In this document: positions 12,801 through 23,232 of the stretch, in pieces
How positions within the stretch are numbered: position 1 is the first letter of the stretch
Layout: each line of letters begins with the position of its first letter
From: Cristatella mucedo
Taxonomy: Eukaryota > Bryozoa > Phylactolaemata > Cristatellidae
Direction: 5' to 3'
DNA length: 64,000 nucleotides
Assembly (NCBI GenBank): GCA_009760855.2
Contig: WPIO01000029.1
Location: 843,501 to 907,500 of the forward strand
Translations under genes and position numbers: made by a program
The notes under the pieces: generated by a model
Seen by the model: only the letters and a program-made list of their open reading frames with translations
Told to the model about the DNA's origin: nothing
The model's database searches: none

Positions 12801-14151
12801 TAAAGGATGGCCGACCGCAGGATGCCAACCCACAACCTCGGGGCCGAGGTCGTGAAAGGCAACCACTTTACCTAGTGTGCCATCACGGCTCACCAAGGTG
12901 GCAGGATGCACAATTTGTATCGACTCAAGCGAACCCTTGCGAGTTCTAACAACGAAGCTAAAAAAAAGCGCACCGTTTATCATAGCATTTCGTGGGTCCT
13001 TTGTGCCTTATGCCTGTCGACACTGTGCATGTCACTGCTAACCGTGTTATGCTTGTTGACGTTGCATGTTACCACTAACCAATTGATCATGCTTCTTTTA
13101 CAGCATAGGTAAAGTGCCCAGAAAGAGATTTTTAAGTTCTCCGAGGGTGCTATACATACATTATTATTATTATAAAACACTGAATATTTCAGGTCACAAC
13201 TCGATCTGCAGGGCACGTTGATTTTTCGGGCCAGCACTGCTTAGTCTTTAGGCAGCAGTCGTGCACAGCAAGTGCCAAAACGAGTCGAGAGGCTACAGTA
13301 CGCATGCCGCTCTAGGCAGTCGACGGAAGCCGGGGAACAGCAGCACGGTTTTCCTTTAGCAGCCCAGTTTTCTTTCTCGGCACCGGTGCACCGGCTGCGA
13401 ACGTTGCGAGGTTGCTGCCGCACGACAGCCAGCTCTAGTGAATGACAAACTCCTACAGCAGGTGCACATTCTGTCCCGGTTTGGCCTGCCCGATTCGCAC
13501 GGCTCCAGCTCGCCGGACGCATAAACAGCTAACCGAGGAGCTGCCAAGGACGCCGGCGGGACGAAAGCGAGTATCCGATGTCGCGAAGGCGGCCAGCAAC
13601 TGGAAACCGGGGAGGGGGTTGATATTGCTTTTGCAAGCAGAGGTACGACCAGAACGCCCGCGTGGCAATATAGGCACGGAGCGCTGAGAGGAGAGGTGGG
13701 GTGCAGGAGGCCTGAATCGCATTCTCCCTTGCGCGCCGATGGGCCAGGCGCCGGCCAGCTGCAGCGCTGCCAGGGCCCACGGTCAAAGGTGACGCCGATT
13801 AGACCCCTCGAGCGGAGTAGGTTGGTACGGTACACACCGCGCTATGCCGACGCACTTGCGTAGCCAAAAAGCACCCGCGCGACCGAGCATGCGAATAGCC
13901 TATCTATTAGTTCGTTCAAATGAAAATGCAAGTCAAAACGGGCCGAGCCAAGGGCGCGGCGCTAGCACGAGAGGCTGGCCGCACCGGGCCTCAAGAGTCG
14001 CCGCCGCGACGCTCCGACATGGTAAACACCGGCCGTACGTACACTTCCCGTTACAGCGCCTGGAGTAGCAACCCGAGTAGCTACCTTAACAATCGCTCAC
14101 CTGCTTGTCCTTTCCTACCGAAAAATTGGGCACACATTCGACGATTTTCAT
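713..14151 (-). CDS. FTCD: Formimidoyltransferase cyclodeaminase, exons 1-9 (3' part outside window)
   Basis: Nine minus-strand exons, read right to left, encode the first 364 residues of this bifunctional enzyme. It transfers the formimino group of formiminoglutamate, a product of histidine breakdown, to tetrahydrofolate and then deaminates it. Seen: start [13 protein letters not shown], then [55 protein letters not shown], and the cyclodeaminase opening with [13 protein letters not shown]. His81 in GEHPR matches catalytic His82 of the porcine enzyme (established knowledge). Coding joins: 14101-14151, 8463-8646, 7772-7900, 5099-5187, 3928-4107, 3528-3665, 1243-1374, 935-996, 713-839. All junctions are GT-AG and stay in phase, and the order follows the human protein without gaps. 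Human FTCD has 541 residues, so about one third, most of the deaminase, lies beyond the left edge. No stop or frameshift is seen; the gene looks functional. Confidence 0.97.
935..996 (-). CDS. FTCD: FTCD exon 8
   Basis: A 62-base exon coding [20 protein letters not shown] plus two bases of the next Glu codon. Acceptor ctatgacag, donor gtgagc. It matches the human segment ending PKERIIEYL. It was found by searching the gap between exons 7 and 9. Confidence 0.94.
1243..1374 (-). CDS. FTCD: FTCD exon 7
   Basis: Forty-four codons, [16 protein letters not shown] through EEEHKVRL, after the acceptor tttccatccag. The donor was set at gtaggt rather than the gt four bases further on, because only this choice keeps phase with exon 8. 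Confidence 0.96.
1830..1992 (+). mobile_element. tRNA-derived SINE, family A
   Basis: The head ggtttggcctaggggtaaag resembles a tRNA A box, and gggatcgagccttggggc resembles a B box. It is followed by catatgtgaagcacctagat, an agagaataagttctcttag block, gctatacaaatg and an AT tail. The same order recurs at 37335 and 45537. Confidence 0.7.
2283..2455 (+). mobile_element. tRNA-derived SINE, family B
   Basis: tgagccgtgatggcacgcac, a B-box-like gttgcttcgaatcctgtggc, then tttattgccgctgtaagagg, gccgtaaaggctcttctgtc and gctatacaaaaaaggctg. At least six other copies share these blocks. Confidence 0.68.
3528..3665 (-). CDS. FTCD: FTCD exon 6
   Basis: Forty-six codons in phase 0 at both ends: [20 protein letters not shown], then a stretch ending in YEECLKDAK. 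The acceptor is ttttgtag and the donor gtcagc. It is highly similar to the C-subdomain of animal FTCD proteins. Confidence 0.97.
3928..4107 (-). CDS. FTCD: FTCD exon 5
   Basis: Sixty codons after the acceptor ttttcttttatag. It begins [20 protein letters not shown] and contains [13 protein letters not shown] and [17 protein letters not shown]. The donor gtgggc follows GPKE. This is the junction between the two formiminotransferase subdomains and the folate-site region. Confidence 0.97.
4405..4620 (-). mobile_element. LINE 3'-end fragment
   Basis: The tail block (gcaccctcagataactcaat, ctctttctag) is followed by gaatggttagtggtagcata and gacatgcacagggtcagcgt, the 3' UTR repeated at 23240, 32775 and 45303. 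Confidence 0.65.
5099..5187 (-). CDS. FTCD: FTCD exon 4
   Basis: An 89-base exon after a T-rich acceptor ending ttttag. Its first two bases complete a Val codon; it then reads YLYGFAS, followed by [13 protein letters not shown], and stops at the donor gtacgc. It aligns to the human VYLYGEA to ALPEK block. It is too short to stand out as an open frame and was found by filling the gap in the protein. Confidence 0.95.
5265..5610 (-). mobile_element. LINE 3'-end fragment
   Basis: The tail block (gaacccaatctctttctag) precedes a degraded end of the second open frame (a gaggaacaggtaagttttta region that matches the reverse of coding DNA near 49520). Confidence 0.5.
5762..6399. mobile_element. Inverted-repeat element (MITE-like), copy 1
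   Basis: The left end (near gggtacctttcaaaaggcaa at 5793) and right end (ttgtcttttgaaaggtaccc at 6355) are inverted repeats of roughly 40 bases. The interior is AT-rich without a protein. It shares the ends and interior blocks (ggccgagttat; atttgtagat..tttcggttta) with the copy at 20057. Confidence 0.65.
6400..7190. other. FTCD intron 3, nothing recognised
   Basis: Unique-looking sequence between the MITE-like element and the short tandem repeat. Confidence 0.5.
7199..7243. repeat. 18-base tandem repeat, about 2.4 copies
   Basis: cagttcggcagtcaatag repeats head to tail within FTCD intron 3. Confidence 0.85.
7772..7900 (-). CDS. FTCD: FTCD exon 3
   Basis: The acceptor tcttttgcag is followed by GC, which completes the Gly codon, then [16 protein letters not shown]. 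This holds the likely catalytic histidine. The exon ends LEVP plus one base at the donor gtgtgg; 129 bases. Confidence 0.97.
8463..8646 (-). CDS. FTCD: FTCD exon 2
   Basis: The acceptor ttctttgtcag precedes GTT ATC GAG. The exon encodes 61 residues, including [23 protein letters not shown] and IDMRQHQ, and ends after the first base of a Gly codon at the donor gtgcgc. This is the core of the N-subdomain. Confidence 0.97.
8647..10870. other. FTCD intron 1, left part
   Basis: No gene. A degraded reversed B-box (caaggtttgaacctgccacc) at 9760 hints at an old SINE; poly-C and GT tracts are present. Confidence 0.45.
10650..10671. repeat. GT microsatellite
   Basis: Eleven units in FTCD intron 1. 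Confidence 0.95.
10873..10952 (+). mobile_element. SINE family A head fragment
   Basis: gggtggttaaggtgctcccc and gaggtcgtgggctcgagccc are the A-box/B-box halves of the family; the tail is missing. Confidence 0.6.
11160..11300 (+). mobile_element. LINE/SINE tail with ATT repeat
   Basis: aatgtaaagcgcctagaaag, gagttctccaagggtacta and seven ATT units. The Tc1 remnant begins directly after the microsatellite. Confidence 0.55.
11288..12000 (+). mobile_element. Tc1-like transposase remnant
   Basis: The first frame (11303-11674) has helix-turn-helix wording ([14 protein letters not shown]) and a Tc1-like middle. The second (11680-11964) has [17 protein letters not shown] and ends near DWYIWQQD, the DDE-region signature. 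A stop and a frame change separate them, so it is dead. It abuts the ATT-repeat tail of a LINE or SINE. Confidence 0.85.
12100..12365 (+). other. LTR-like segment (tentative)
   Basis: A TATA-like gatatataagggccaacaca is followed 150 bases later by gagcataaagtaaacgcctc, the layout of a solo LTR. No repeat partner is in the window, so this is only a suggestion. Confidence 0.25.
12727..12897 (-). mobile_element. SINE family B
   Basis: Reverse-strand match from gctgattcaaaagcctcttt through taagagcctttacggctatc to agtgtgccatcacggctcac. Nearly full length. Confidence 0.68.
13020..13172 (+). mobile_element. LINE 3'-end fragment
   Basis: tgcatgttaccactaaccaa is the forward form of the shared 3' UTR; then gtaaagtgcccagaaagaga, gttctccgagggtgctatac and ATT units. 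Confidence 0.6.
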
Positions 14152-15130
14152 TTCGCGATGGGGCGGCTCCGGAGTCTAGTCCGCACGCGGATGTATACGT
14201 CACGCGCGGTGGCACCGAATGCGCTCCGCTTATTTCGCCGTTGGTGTGCGCCCGCTGTGCTGGCCAGCCATTGGCTGCTTATGGTGAGTAAGCGCGAGAG
14301 TAATCATGAAAAAAAACTTAAGAATCGCTGCCGCGTGTGTTTTAAGTAATCCGGCAACGTTTCGAGAAGCTTGCTGTAAGAGTGGCGGACTGAGGTGACT
14401 AGTACAGCGACCGCGCCGCCGCCGCCATTCCCGCCGTTGTACGCGGTGCGTTCGAGCGAGCATGGCGAGAGCTTTCATCGCGGCCTCCAGCTATTCATGT
14501 CCGCGCTCAGGGCTATGCCCGCCGATGCCTCGACACAGCCTGCGCTGCTTCGAAGCGTAGCCGTGCACCGTCGTGCCGTGACCTAACTCGCGGAGGGTAG
14601 GGTACCGGACTACGTACTAGCGCCAGCGCGACGTCTTCCTGCTGCTGCATGAGCCCGAATCGTGCTTCGCGAGAGTCTCGAAGCGCACATCGCGGTGCGG
14701 CCGCCGCCGCACCGCAGCGACTGGCCTCGGTGCTCGAGCGCTGTCACTTTCACTGCCGCCGCGGCCGCGAGGTCAGAGCGGAGCGAGCGCCCCCACGTGG
14801 CCGCCAGCCGTCTAGGCTCGCCGCGGCTCACCGTTTGGGTCCCGGCTTCGTCGCTCGGTCGCAGCGACTTGGAAGGTCACCGCTGACCCTCGGATACAGC
14901 GGCACGAGCTCTGCGGTGCATCCAAAACTTGTCGGATTTGCCGTCAGTGGGGGAGCCGCCGACGCCAAACCCGACGAGCATCGCTTCGGGCTTTGAACTA
15001 CCATCGGCTGCTCCCCATAACTCGCCGCTCGGGTAAGACTATAGAGCTTCTCTTGCGTAGTCGCAATGACCGGCCGAGTGACCAGCGACGACCGGAGCCG
15101 GGTTAGAGTCGCTAACCGCGACAACGATTC
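13250..15130. promoter_or_regulatory. GC/CpG-rich block at the FTCD 5' end, possible two-way promoter
   Basis: This block is clearly richer in G, C and CpG than the flanks, and the FTCD start codon lies inside it. On the plus strand a good donor, CTCGG followed by gtaaga at 15033, lies near its right edge. That could close a non-coding first exon of ZMYND11, which runs the opposite way, but no transcript evidence is available. The open frames inside (for example 14649-14996 plus) resemble no known protein and are what GC-rich DNA gives by chance. Confidence 0.5.
14101..14151 (-). CDS. FTCD: FTCD exon 1 with start codon
   Basis: The exon holds 17 codons, [17 protein letters not shown], followed by the donor gtgagc. 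CVPNFS is the invariant start of the formiminotransferase N-subdomain, so this ATG is the natural start; human FTCD begins at the same place with [14 protein letters not shown]. The exon sits in GC-rich DNA, 5.4 kb upstream of exon 2. Confidence 0.95.
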
Positions 15131-15139
15131 CTTTTAAAG

Positions 15140-16140
15140 TGAGACATGCTTATAGCACATCCGTTTTCTTTTATTAAACATTGGGCGTTCCCTCGAGATT
15201 ATCACACGCCCAGGAAGTAGGTGAAACTTCTGCTACGGATAAGTGGTTGGTGAATATTCTTCGTGTCGATCGGGTCTGAGCAGCCGGATCGCTATCGTTT
15301 TTGCACGCGAATTTTTTGGAGCCTGCTCAAAAGCTTGGAGTGTGCTGAGCCGCGGCATAGCGGGGACTCCCGTGATCGCTCGATACGGTAGGTCTGGGAA
15401 AGCCTGCTGTGATGTGGCCAGTGGCAAACAAAGAGGCCAGAGACGGCAGAATAGGTGCAGAGGCAATTCGCACTGATCCAGCCTTAGTTTCAGTGTCCCC
15501 TTGCCCCATGCTCCTACCATTGATCCTGTCCTCCATCCCATGCATCCATAATCTCCTTCAAAATGGTCTGTTTTCGACTTATTGTTCTTATCAGTCAACG
15601 TTTGCTCGATGCTATTTATTGAATGCTGAAACGGACAGCTTATTTAGAGATTTGTTTTTCTTGCCTTCTGATACCTTCAAGGTAGGTGCTACGATCAAGC
15701 AAGGGACCTAATTAAGAACAGTCTCTGTTTATTGGTTGGTCGGGGCATCTCTGCTGTGATCCTTAAGCGTGCCGCTGAAGCCTACTACTACTTGTGGGCA
15801 AAGGCTGTATATTTTAGCACCTCCACTCTAATGTTGTAACCAACAGCATCCTCGGTATTAATGATAATGGTAATGTCACTCACCCTTGGTCATCTTTGAC
15901 TTAAGCTACTGGATTCGATGACACCGATCTAAATAAATACCCCTATTCTTCTGTAGGAAAATGGGTCAGTGAAGCTGTGGATGTGAGAATCGTACTTACT
16001 AGATAAGTGTCAAGTGCATATCTTGTGTTGATCAGGTCTCATCAAACACTTGCTGACTGGCACAAAGGATTTCGCTTGATCTATTGCCGTTCACCCTGAA
16101 GCTGGTAAATCAAGCTGATGACAATCTTGTTTACTTTTCG
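15140..16140. other. No gene recognised
   Basis: AT-moderate DNA right of the CpG-rich block. Open frames here (for example 15233-15598 minus) match nothing I know. Confidence 0.5.
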
Positions 16141-18785
16141 TTCAAATATAAGATATATATATATATTTTATGTAGTTCATTTGTATAACATCCTAAGAGA
16201 ACTTAATCTCTATCCAGGCACTTTACATGTGCCGAAGGGCTCGAGCTCATTTCTATTGGCAGTAGGTTTAATTTGTTTATCTTGCAGATATTAACTCGAA
16301 GGCATCAATTGACTGTCAATTTGAATAACGAAAAATTCGTTGAAGTTGTATTTTAAATTGCACCACAACTTCGGAAAAATGTTACTGATTGTTGTCCTGG
16401 AAAAGTAGTTCGTAGCAATCTAATGCACTTGGCACAGCAACGTTGTCGACGATTCGCAGGTAGCCGTCTTAACACATGTCCTCAATGTGTTAAAGTCTCA
16501 TTAAATCGCCCACTTCGAAACCTCCCCATGCCGTCACTGATCCGGACCCAAACTTCACAGAATGTTTCGAACAGGCAGTAGTATATGCTTTGTCACTCCC
16601 GTGTTGAATGAAATATAGGATCGACATTTGGAGCTGCCATAGACGGTTACATTTTCTTTTGTCAGTAAAGAATACTCTCCTCCAATCTTTGGCCGATCAA
16701 TGCGGGGCTGCTATGCCGACTCAATGTGGGCTCTAGTCAGTAGCAGATCTTAGTTTGCTGTCATTCCCACAAGCCCCTGTTTATTGAGCCCTCGCATCGC
16801 CGTCCGCTTGCTAAGGATCGTTTCGGTACTAAGCTCGTTTGTTTTGGCATTGACTCGAGCTAAAGCGAAACCAGCCTTCGAGTACGTCATTTTCAGGAGC
16901 CGACTGTCCCTCTCAGTAGAATCCCCGAGGGAGTCCAGCCGCTGGTCGGTTCTTTATCGGCCCTATCACGGATAATTTCTGACATATCGGTCAGCTTTTT
17001 CATTTATTCCCAGCTTCCGAGCCGTCTCTCTTGTTGCTTTCCTTCCCTAGGTGGTAAGAACACAGCTGGCCCTTTTACAATCAGGAAGGCGGCCTTCCTT
17101 TGCCCTGCCTTGGCTGCTAGTATTGCAGTCAAGTACAGATTGATGCAGTCTGCTGGCTGTGGCCAAGGTCACTAGCTGTGTGCCTAGTTTCCCCGGTGCA
17201 TTAGCACATCAAGAATATCTAGCACTTTCTGTTAGGCATAATATCGCCTGCTAATAAATAATTAATTCATTCTTATAGCACCCCAAGAGAACTTAATCTC
17301 TATTTGAGTCCACGACCTCAGCGAGACCTGGGTCGGGGCTAGCAACTTAATGGCTGGACCAAACCAGCTCGGCAATGTAACATCAAGGACGTCGGCCGAA
17401 TTTGTAAAGTGCCTAGAACGAGATTCGCAGTTCATTGATGATGCTATACAAATTTATTGTTATTATATAAAGGTGCAAGCACTCTACCTGCTGTTTGCTG
17501 ATCTTTGTAGCATTATTATTGCATAACACACCCAAGTATTACCTCGTGCCCAGCCACCAAAATCCGAAAGAGCAACTGCCCATCAGTGACAGTTAGTCGT
17601 TTGCTGTGGTGATATCAACAAACATGCATTTCACGGGTTCAGCACTCAGAAGACCTGAGCAATAAGTTACATGGCAAAACACTGGTTGTCGATAGCAAAA
17701 AGGAAAATATTTTTTTTTTACTTTTGACCGACAATTTACAGTAGTTCCAACTGCTACCTGCTGATATACGCCGACTAAACTCACCGGAAGCCAAGTTCTT
17801 CAAAGTTTTTTGAAAGTAAATAAATATATATATATATATATTAACTTATTAAAGAGCCTTGATTAGGTTTAGTGGATCATGGCATTACGTAAGTCATGGT
17901 GGCCAAGCTAAGTATTTCACCAAATTGCCCCGTATGAAAGCTGGTAAGATAATGAAAGTTAATCGACATCCCAAAGGGTTTTGCAACCATACTAACGGAT
18001 TTTATGGGTTACAGAGTTAAGACTGAAGATTGTATATAGATAGAACAACAATCCTGTCTAGATGCTGATATGCTGAAAAAGAAAGGCTTGATCAGCTCGG
18101 CATAGTTTTTTACTTGCATCGCTTATATAGTAAAGATCAAAATTTTAAATTATATTTGTTTTGTTTGTGGTTATTGACCTTCTGTTTTATTCTGCAAATG
18201 TCAGCAGCGATTTTCTTTTGTGACCCTGCCCAATCTCTCGACTGCACAGACAATTCCTTGAGCAGGTACACAAATCTGAGGATGCAAGCTTATTTCAAAG
18301 GCCTGAAGGCTGACGCTTGTCCATCGAACCGGCTTGATTAGGAATTTGACAGCATTTCAGCTCGGTAGCCCAAATTGATGTCCCATTCTTGAGGTGACTA
18401 ACCCAGAACAGTCGAACGAGTCTGTTAGATCCTTAGGTCTGAAACGCCTTGCTGGCCTTAGTTCTGAATGGAAAGTAAGATATTGTAAAGCCTAACCCGT
18501 GCAACTTGTATGTGCTTCAGGAAGTATAATGAATGAATTCGCAGCTCATCAGGAATGAAATGGACTGGAGGTCCATCAGCGAGGGAGTGACCGAATCGAA
18601 ATTGCTGATTCAAAAGGGTCGGCATAAGCTTTTGGTGTATGTTGAGTTGAGTGCACTGATCTGCAACGTCAGCTTGCTGTTTAGGATGGATGCAGTTACT
18701 TTCGTCATACCGTAAATCTAACTATCAATGGATATGAGTTAAATAAATAATAAAAGTACCGTGCACACAATCTTTTGAATTCATC
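16140..18785. other. Spacer with repeat tails only
   Basis: Short TA tracts at 16147 and 17822, LINE/SINE tail blocks at 16190 and 17405, and the degraded SINE at 17276. Nothing coding is seen. Confidence 0.5.
17276..17390 (-). mobile_element. SINE family A, degraded
   Basis: On the minus strand the tail block (agagattaagttctcttg) joins a tRNA-like head with a gacctcagcgagacctgggt stretch. The head is short and mutated. Confidence 0.5.
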
Positions 18786-18787
18786 CT

Positions 18788-18962
18788 ATTGCCCCGGGTT
18801 CTAGCCGAAGGGTAAAGTGCACCCACTTCTCGATCCAGGTCTTGGGTTTAAGGAAATACATTAGCTGACATGATGTGTCCCAGCAACTTTTTCTTGCCTT
18901 CTGCTAGCCAAAGTATAAACCGCTGAAGCTCTTTTGTAGCTATATTATTAATCTATCTATAT
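18788..18962 (+). mobile_element. SINE family B, degraded
   Basis: A gaagggtaaagtgcaccc head and ccaggtcttgggtttaagg B-box region, then a ctgaagctcttttgtagcta end. Recognised by order only. Confidence 0.45.
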
Positions 18963-19439
18963 ATAACTGATCTGTATATATGTGAGGATGCTGTTATATC
19001 AACCGATATTTACAATATTAGCATCTTATGCCTTTATCTTGCTGCCACTATCACACCAACTTATTACTAGCAAATACAATACTAATCTGAGTGTCAGTTT
19101 GTATACAGACTACACAGCTCAACTTAGTGCTTTGATTCTTGCCAGCCTTTCGGCATCTTAAACTCTATCAGCTCGCCGACAGCATGTTTAATAATAGTAA
19201 TACATTTATGTAGCACCGTCGTAGAACTTAATCTCTTTCTAGGTAATTTACGTATGCCTCAATGTATTGCTTATCTTAGCTCTGGGATGGCAGTAAGGAG
19301 GCTCAAATTAAATAGTGACAAAAGAAACTCTTTAATTATGGCAAACTAAGTGTTACTCATAAGCTGAAAAGCCGAACACTCCAAATAAGTTCGACCAGCA
19401 TATACATATCCTGTTGCCACTTAATAGAATTTGGGTTTC

Positions 19440-19665
19440 CTTGTTCTAAAGGATAGGTCGCCTACTGTAGGACTCGAATCCACGACCGGGACTAAGACCC
19501 AGGTGCACTGTTCGCTGATTTACAGCCTCGTGAATAAGCTGCAGAAGAGCCTTAATGGATTTTACCACGGCTTGCAGCCGGCAATAAAGAATCGCCGACT
19601 GCTTACACTTAGCCCGAGACCTGGGTCGTGAAGAGCATGTACCTTACCCCTGTGCTAAGACCTAG
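19440..19665 (-). mobile_element. SINE family B remnants, two adjacent pieces
   Basis: 19460-19500 has a reversed B box (aggactcgaatccacgacc). 19543-19665 has gagccttaatggatttt, gccggcaataaagaatcgcc and cctgggtcgtgaagagcatg. Two heads suggest two insertions or a duplication. Confidence 0.5.
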
Positions 19666-19739
19666 GGGTAAAATGACTTTAAATTAGATTAGCACATCAA
19701 CTCCTGCAGTCAAGCCTGCCTAGTTTGACCTAAGTAAAT

Positions 19740-20010
19740 TTCAAAATTGTAGGTAAGATAAGGCCCAGATAAAGGCACCAAAGCCCCAGCATTTGTTACA
19801 TCCCAACTAGAGTTCCTTAACTCGCTAGGTGTAGGTTTTCCTGCCCTTGCTCTTGCTGCAAAACTCGGCCACTAGGCTTATCGGTCGTAAGCAACACAAC
19901 TAGCACATTAAGCTTCTGCTCACCTATCTGCACTGGCTGCCTATCAAGTTGCTTTCGACTTTTGTCATTCACCTTTAGACACTTCCATTTTCTTTCTTCA
20001 CCTTAACTAT
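19740..20010 (+). mobile_element. LINE second-frame C-terminal remnant
   Basis: Degraded frames still spell the end of a CR1/L2-type reverse-transcriptase protein around 19920-19960 (a cactggctgcctatcaagtt stretch for HWLPIK). Many stops. Confidence 0.5.
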
Positions 20011-20056
20011 TTGAATTTAGGGTGTCAAAAAATACTTAATTGGTACTTTTGATGAA

Positions 20057-20590
20057 ATTGGTCCAATACTCAAACACATTTGCTTAGGGTACCTTTCAAA
20101 AACAAGCTCGTTATAAATTCGATCGAAAGTTCTGACGTCTTGCCATCAAAAGTTCTGGAGCTTTAATTTCTGCAATCATAGACATGTATAGCAAAAATTA
20201 TGTAACCGGAATCAAAAATATTCCAGAGCTATGTAGTACGAACAGAGCAGTTCAAATCACTCCGATCCTCCTGAGTATTGGCCGAGTTATAGGATTTACA
20301 AAGCACAAAGCTGCACTGAGAATAAAGCTTATACAAGTCGCAAGCATGCACCTCAACAGGTTTCATACACGTACCTTGATTTAGTCCGTTTCAAAAAGTT
20401 TTGAGACGAGCCACATTAGGTGCAGAAATCGGTAAATTTATTTGTAGATTTGTTGCTTCCGATTTACATTTGGGTTTGACTGACTAGCCTAATCATTTTT
20501 TTTTATATGGAAGTCATCAGAACATCCGATCCCATTTCTAAAATGTTTGTCGTTAAAAGGTAACCTAAACAAATATTATCGTTGACCAAT
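20057..20590. mobile_element. Inverted-repeat element (MITE-like), copy 2
   Basis: Ends gggtacctttcaaaaacaa (20088) and gttaaaaggtaacctaaac (20552) form the inverted repeat. Interior blocks match copy 1 in the same order. About 100 bases shorter than copy 1. Confidence 0.62.
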
Positions 20591-20619
20591 TTTAAAGTAT
20601 TTTCTTTACATTCCGTCTT

Positions 20620-21150
20620 AAAGTCACACCAGGCCTCCCATCAAACCACTGCAATTCTGACTCGGGTCCATTGGTTGTTTCTGTAAGTAACTTCAAATAA
20701 CCTCGAAGATTGTGCTATTAGTTGCTCTGCTCCCAAAGGCTTGAACTCACTGCCAACTGACATTACGTCGTCTTCTGATTTGACCGCATTCAACGAAGAT
20801 AACTTGTTCCGTCATTGTGAATAGTACTTGGCATGCTTGTGCATTCAGAAGCTCTGCACATCATGACAGAAGGGCGAAGGCAATTTGCTTTTATACACCG
20901 ATTTGGTGAACTTTTCACTATTATGCTCACTGGTGCATGACTCAGTGTGAGTTACTAGCCAGAGGTCCTACTAACCGGTGGACCGGAGTGTATTCTCGTG
21001 TGCTTTTCTTTGCTAGCCTAAGCAAGCATGATACCTTACTTGTCTTAATACCTTAGTCATTACTTCTGTGGCAGCGACTTGTAAAGCACTTGAATAGAGA
21101 TTCAGTTATCTAAGTTTACTACACAGAATACATAATTACAATAATAATAA
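20620..21150 (+). mobile_element. LINE 3'-end remnant
   Basis: The frame around 20725-20830 reads APKGLNSLPTDITSSSDLTA, matching the LINE C-terminal region; the tail block (taaagcacttgaatagagat) follows at 21079. Confidence 0.55.
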
Positions 21151-21839
21151 TTATCATTGTTAAATAGAGAGTGTTAGTATAGCTTTGGTAGGTTTTAGCA
21201 TCTATATAGTATGCCCATTTAAGCGTAGCCTTCAAGTGTAGCAAATGCTGCTTAAGTACATCTACCAGCTTTTTTAAATGCCGAGTCTTTGGGCTTAGTC
21301 AAGCAGCCTCCATCTTTTAATAAATGCCTCCGACTCGAGTGCCTGTAATTCTATACTCTCCCTTAGGCTTCTGGGCAGCCTAGTAGCTTCAATAAGAGTG
21401 GTCGGCAGGTTTTATCGTTCCTCCGTTACAGAGAGCTCATAAAATGTAATCTAGAACCGATGTCCTGTACTTCGGTATAGCAGAAATGTACAATTTTTAA
21501 ATCTTGGTTGTGCTTATTTTTGAATGGATTGATGCACTCCGATGGCCACACTCGTGTTTGTTGGATGCAAACGATACTATACTGTTCGGTACCGTTAGAT
21601 CCCCATTGGTCCGACGGTAAATAGGTAGCCATATTGGTCATTTTACATTACTGATAAGCAGTTGAACTGGAACGTTGGAATAACTTCATCATACGGTCAC
21701 TCATGAATACATAATACTCTACCTGTCATCTTTCCAAATGCTGGAGAAATCATAAACGCCAGCCTCACACCTATTTAGTGATACAAGCAAAAGTAACTAC
21801 TCTTTTCGGTTAGCTGCTTATTCGAAGCCCGGCTCCCGA

Positions 21840-22330
21840 GTAAAATTGGCTCGATTACAGATTAAGTTGTGTTCATTGATCCTGCCAGCCTGGCATGGCT
21901 GATAACTAAATACCTAAATACCTAACCAAATTTTTTGGCAGTTCTACCGAAAGTCAAGTCTGCCTACTTCCATCTACCTAACGGTGTTAAATTTTGGCTG
22001 GCTTGGATAAGGACACCACAGCAAGCCGGACAATACATTTTGTATATCCCTCAAGACTTAAGTAACCTACTACTTGCAGGTCTTGCTGCATGTATAGCAG
22101 AGTTCTTAGCATACGTGCAAAACTCCTGCAGCTAGGCTTGTCTGTCGTCGCCAACATGGCAACTGCTAAAGGTACTGTCATAAGATTATGAGTCCGGCCA
22201 TACTTGCCCGAAGGCATAGACTTTTTCAATTAATTCCCCTCGTACTGCTTTCGAAGCACTTCACTTCTCATTCGCAAGCGGGCTGTAGTGATAGACGAAC
22301 ATTTTGCGCTTCAGTATTAAATAAATAAAT
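21840..22330 (+). mobile_element. LINE reverse-transcriptase C-terminal remnant
   Basis: VKSAYFHLPNGVKFWLAWIR (from 21953) resembles the post-catalytic region of CR1-type proteins, followed by a degraded LLLAGLAAC segment. Stops interrupt it. Confidence 0.55.
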
Positions 22331-23232
22331 GACTGCAGCTAAAATAAAGAATGGCGCTTGTTTTTTAATCACTTCCTGTAAGCCTGTTGTCAAGAACCTC
22401 ATGATTGGTGTGTATAATTACAGAGCAATTTATTGCCAGCTTTGGGATAGTCTTTGGGGAGTCTCAAATAAGACAGCCCCTGATACGAATAGCTGCCGAT
22501 CTTACACTCCGTTCCAAACATTTGAAAGATTTAAGTCGGGCTTCAAATCAGTGCTCAGGCATGGCCATGACTAGTTACCTCAGTGGACGATTGAGACAGC
22601 AGTCGAAAAAGTCCCACCGACAGCACCCGTGAAGTATTTATACCATGCGAAACTGTTTATACTCGTTCATAATGCCATCTATTCGATAGAGCTACGGTAC
22701 TAGCTGCTGTGCAACAGCTCCATACGGTCACTCTTCCAGCTGCCGAAATTAGAAGGTGGTCGTTGTGGTGAGCTTCATTAATGAATATCACTTCACATTC
22801 GCTGTCCTACCACTATTGAATATAATGAATGACTCGTCAGTCCATGTAATTCTTTGCCAGTCAGCTCAAGTCGAGTGGACACGATCCCGATTTTATTGCA
22901 AGGGGATTCAATATTTGCTTTCTTGAAAGCGAAGTTTTACGACCGGCAATCGTGGAGAGTTTACCTTGCTGGCATAGTCCTCTCACAACGGTTTATTCAA
23001 TCAGCTCAGGCCAAGTATTAGTAAATGTCCCAGCAACACTTTCCGCGGGAGCAAATCTGTTCTTCAAGGCTTGCCGGTTTTTTTAGCGCTCTGTCATCCG
23101 GCTTATTTGCCAGCTTAAGGCAACTGCTTCACTTCCTCGGTTCCATCATGCCTAGTTGCAACTGTTTCTCAATATTGTAGCTGACACATTGTGTGGGAGT
23201 CATAAGCTCTCTTGCAACTCGTACTTTGTTGT

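Noticed and set aside
13356-14996. Several frames of 80-160 residues around the FTCD start
   Set aside because: GC-rich DNA lacks stops by chance; none has a domain, and the frames overlap each other on both strands.
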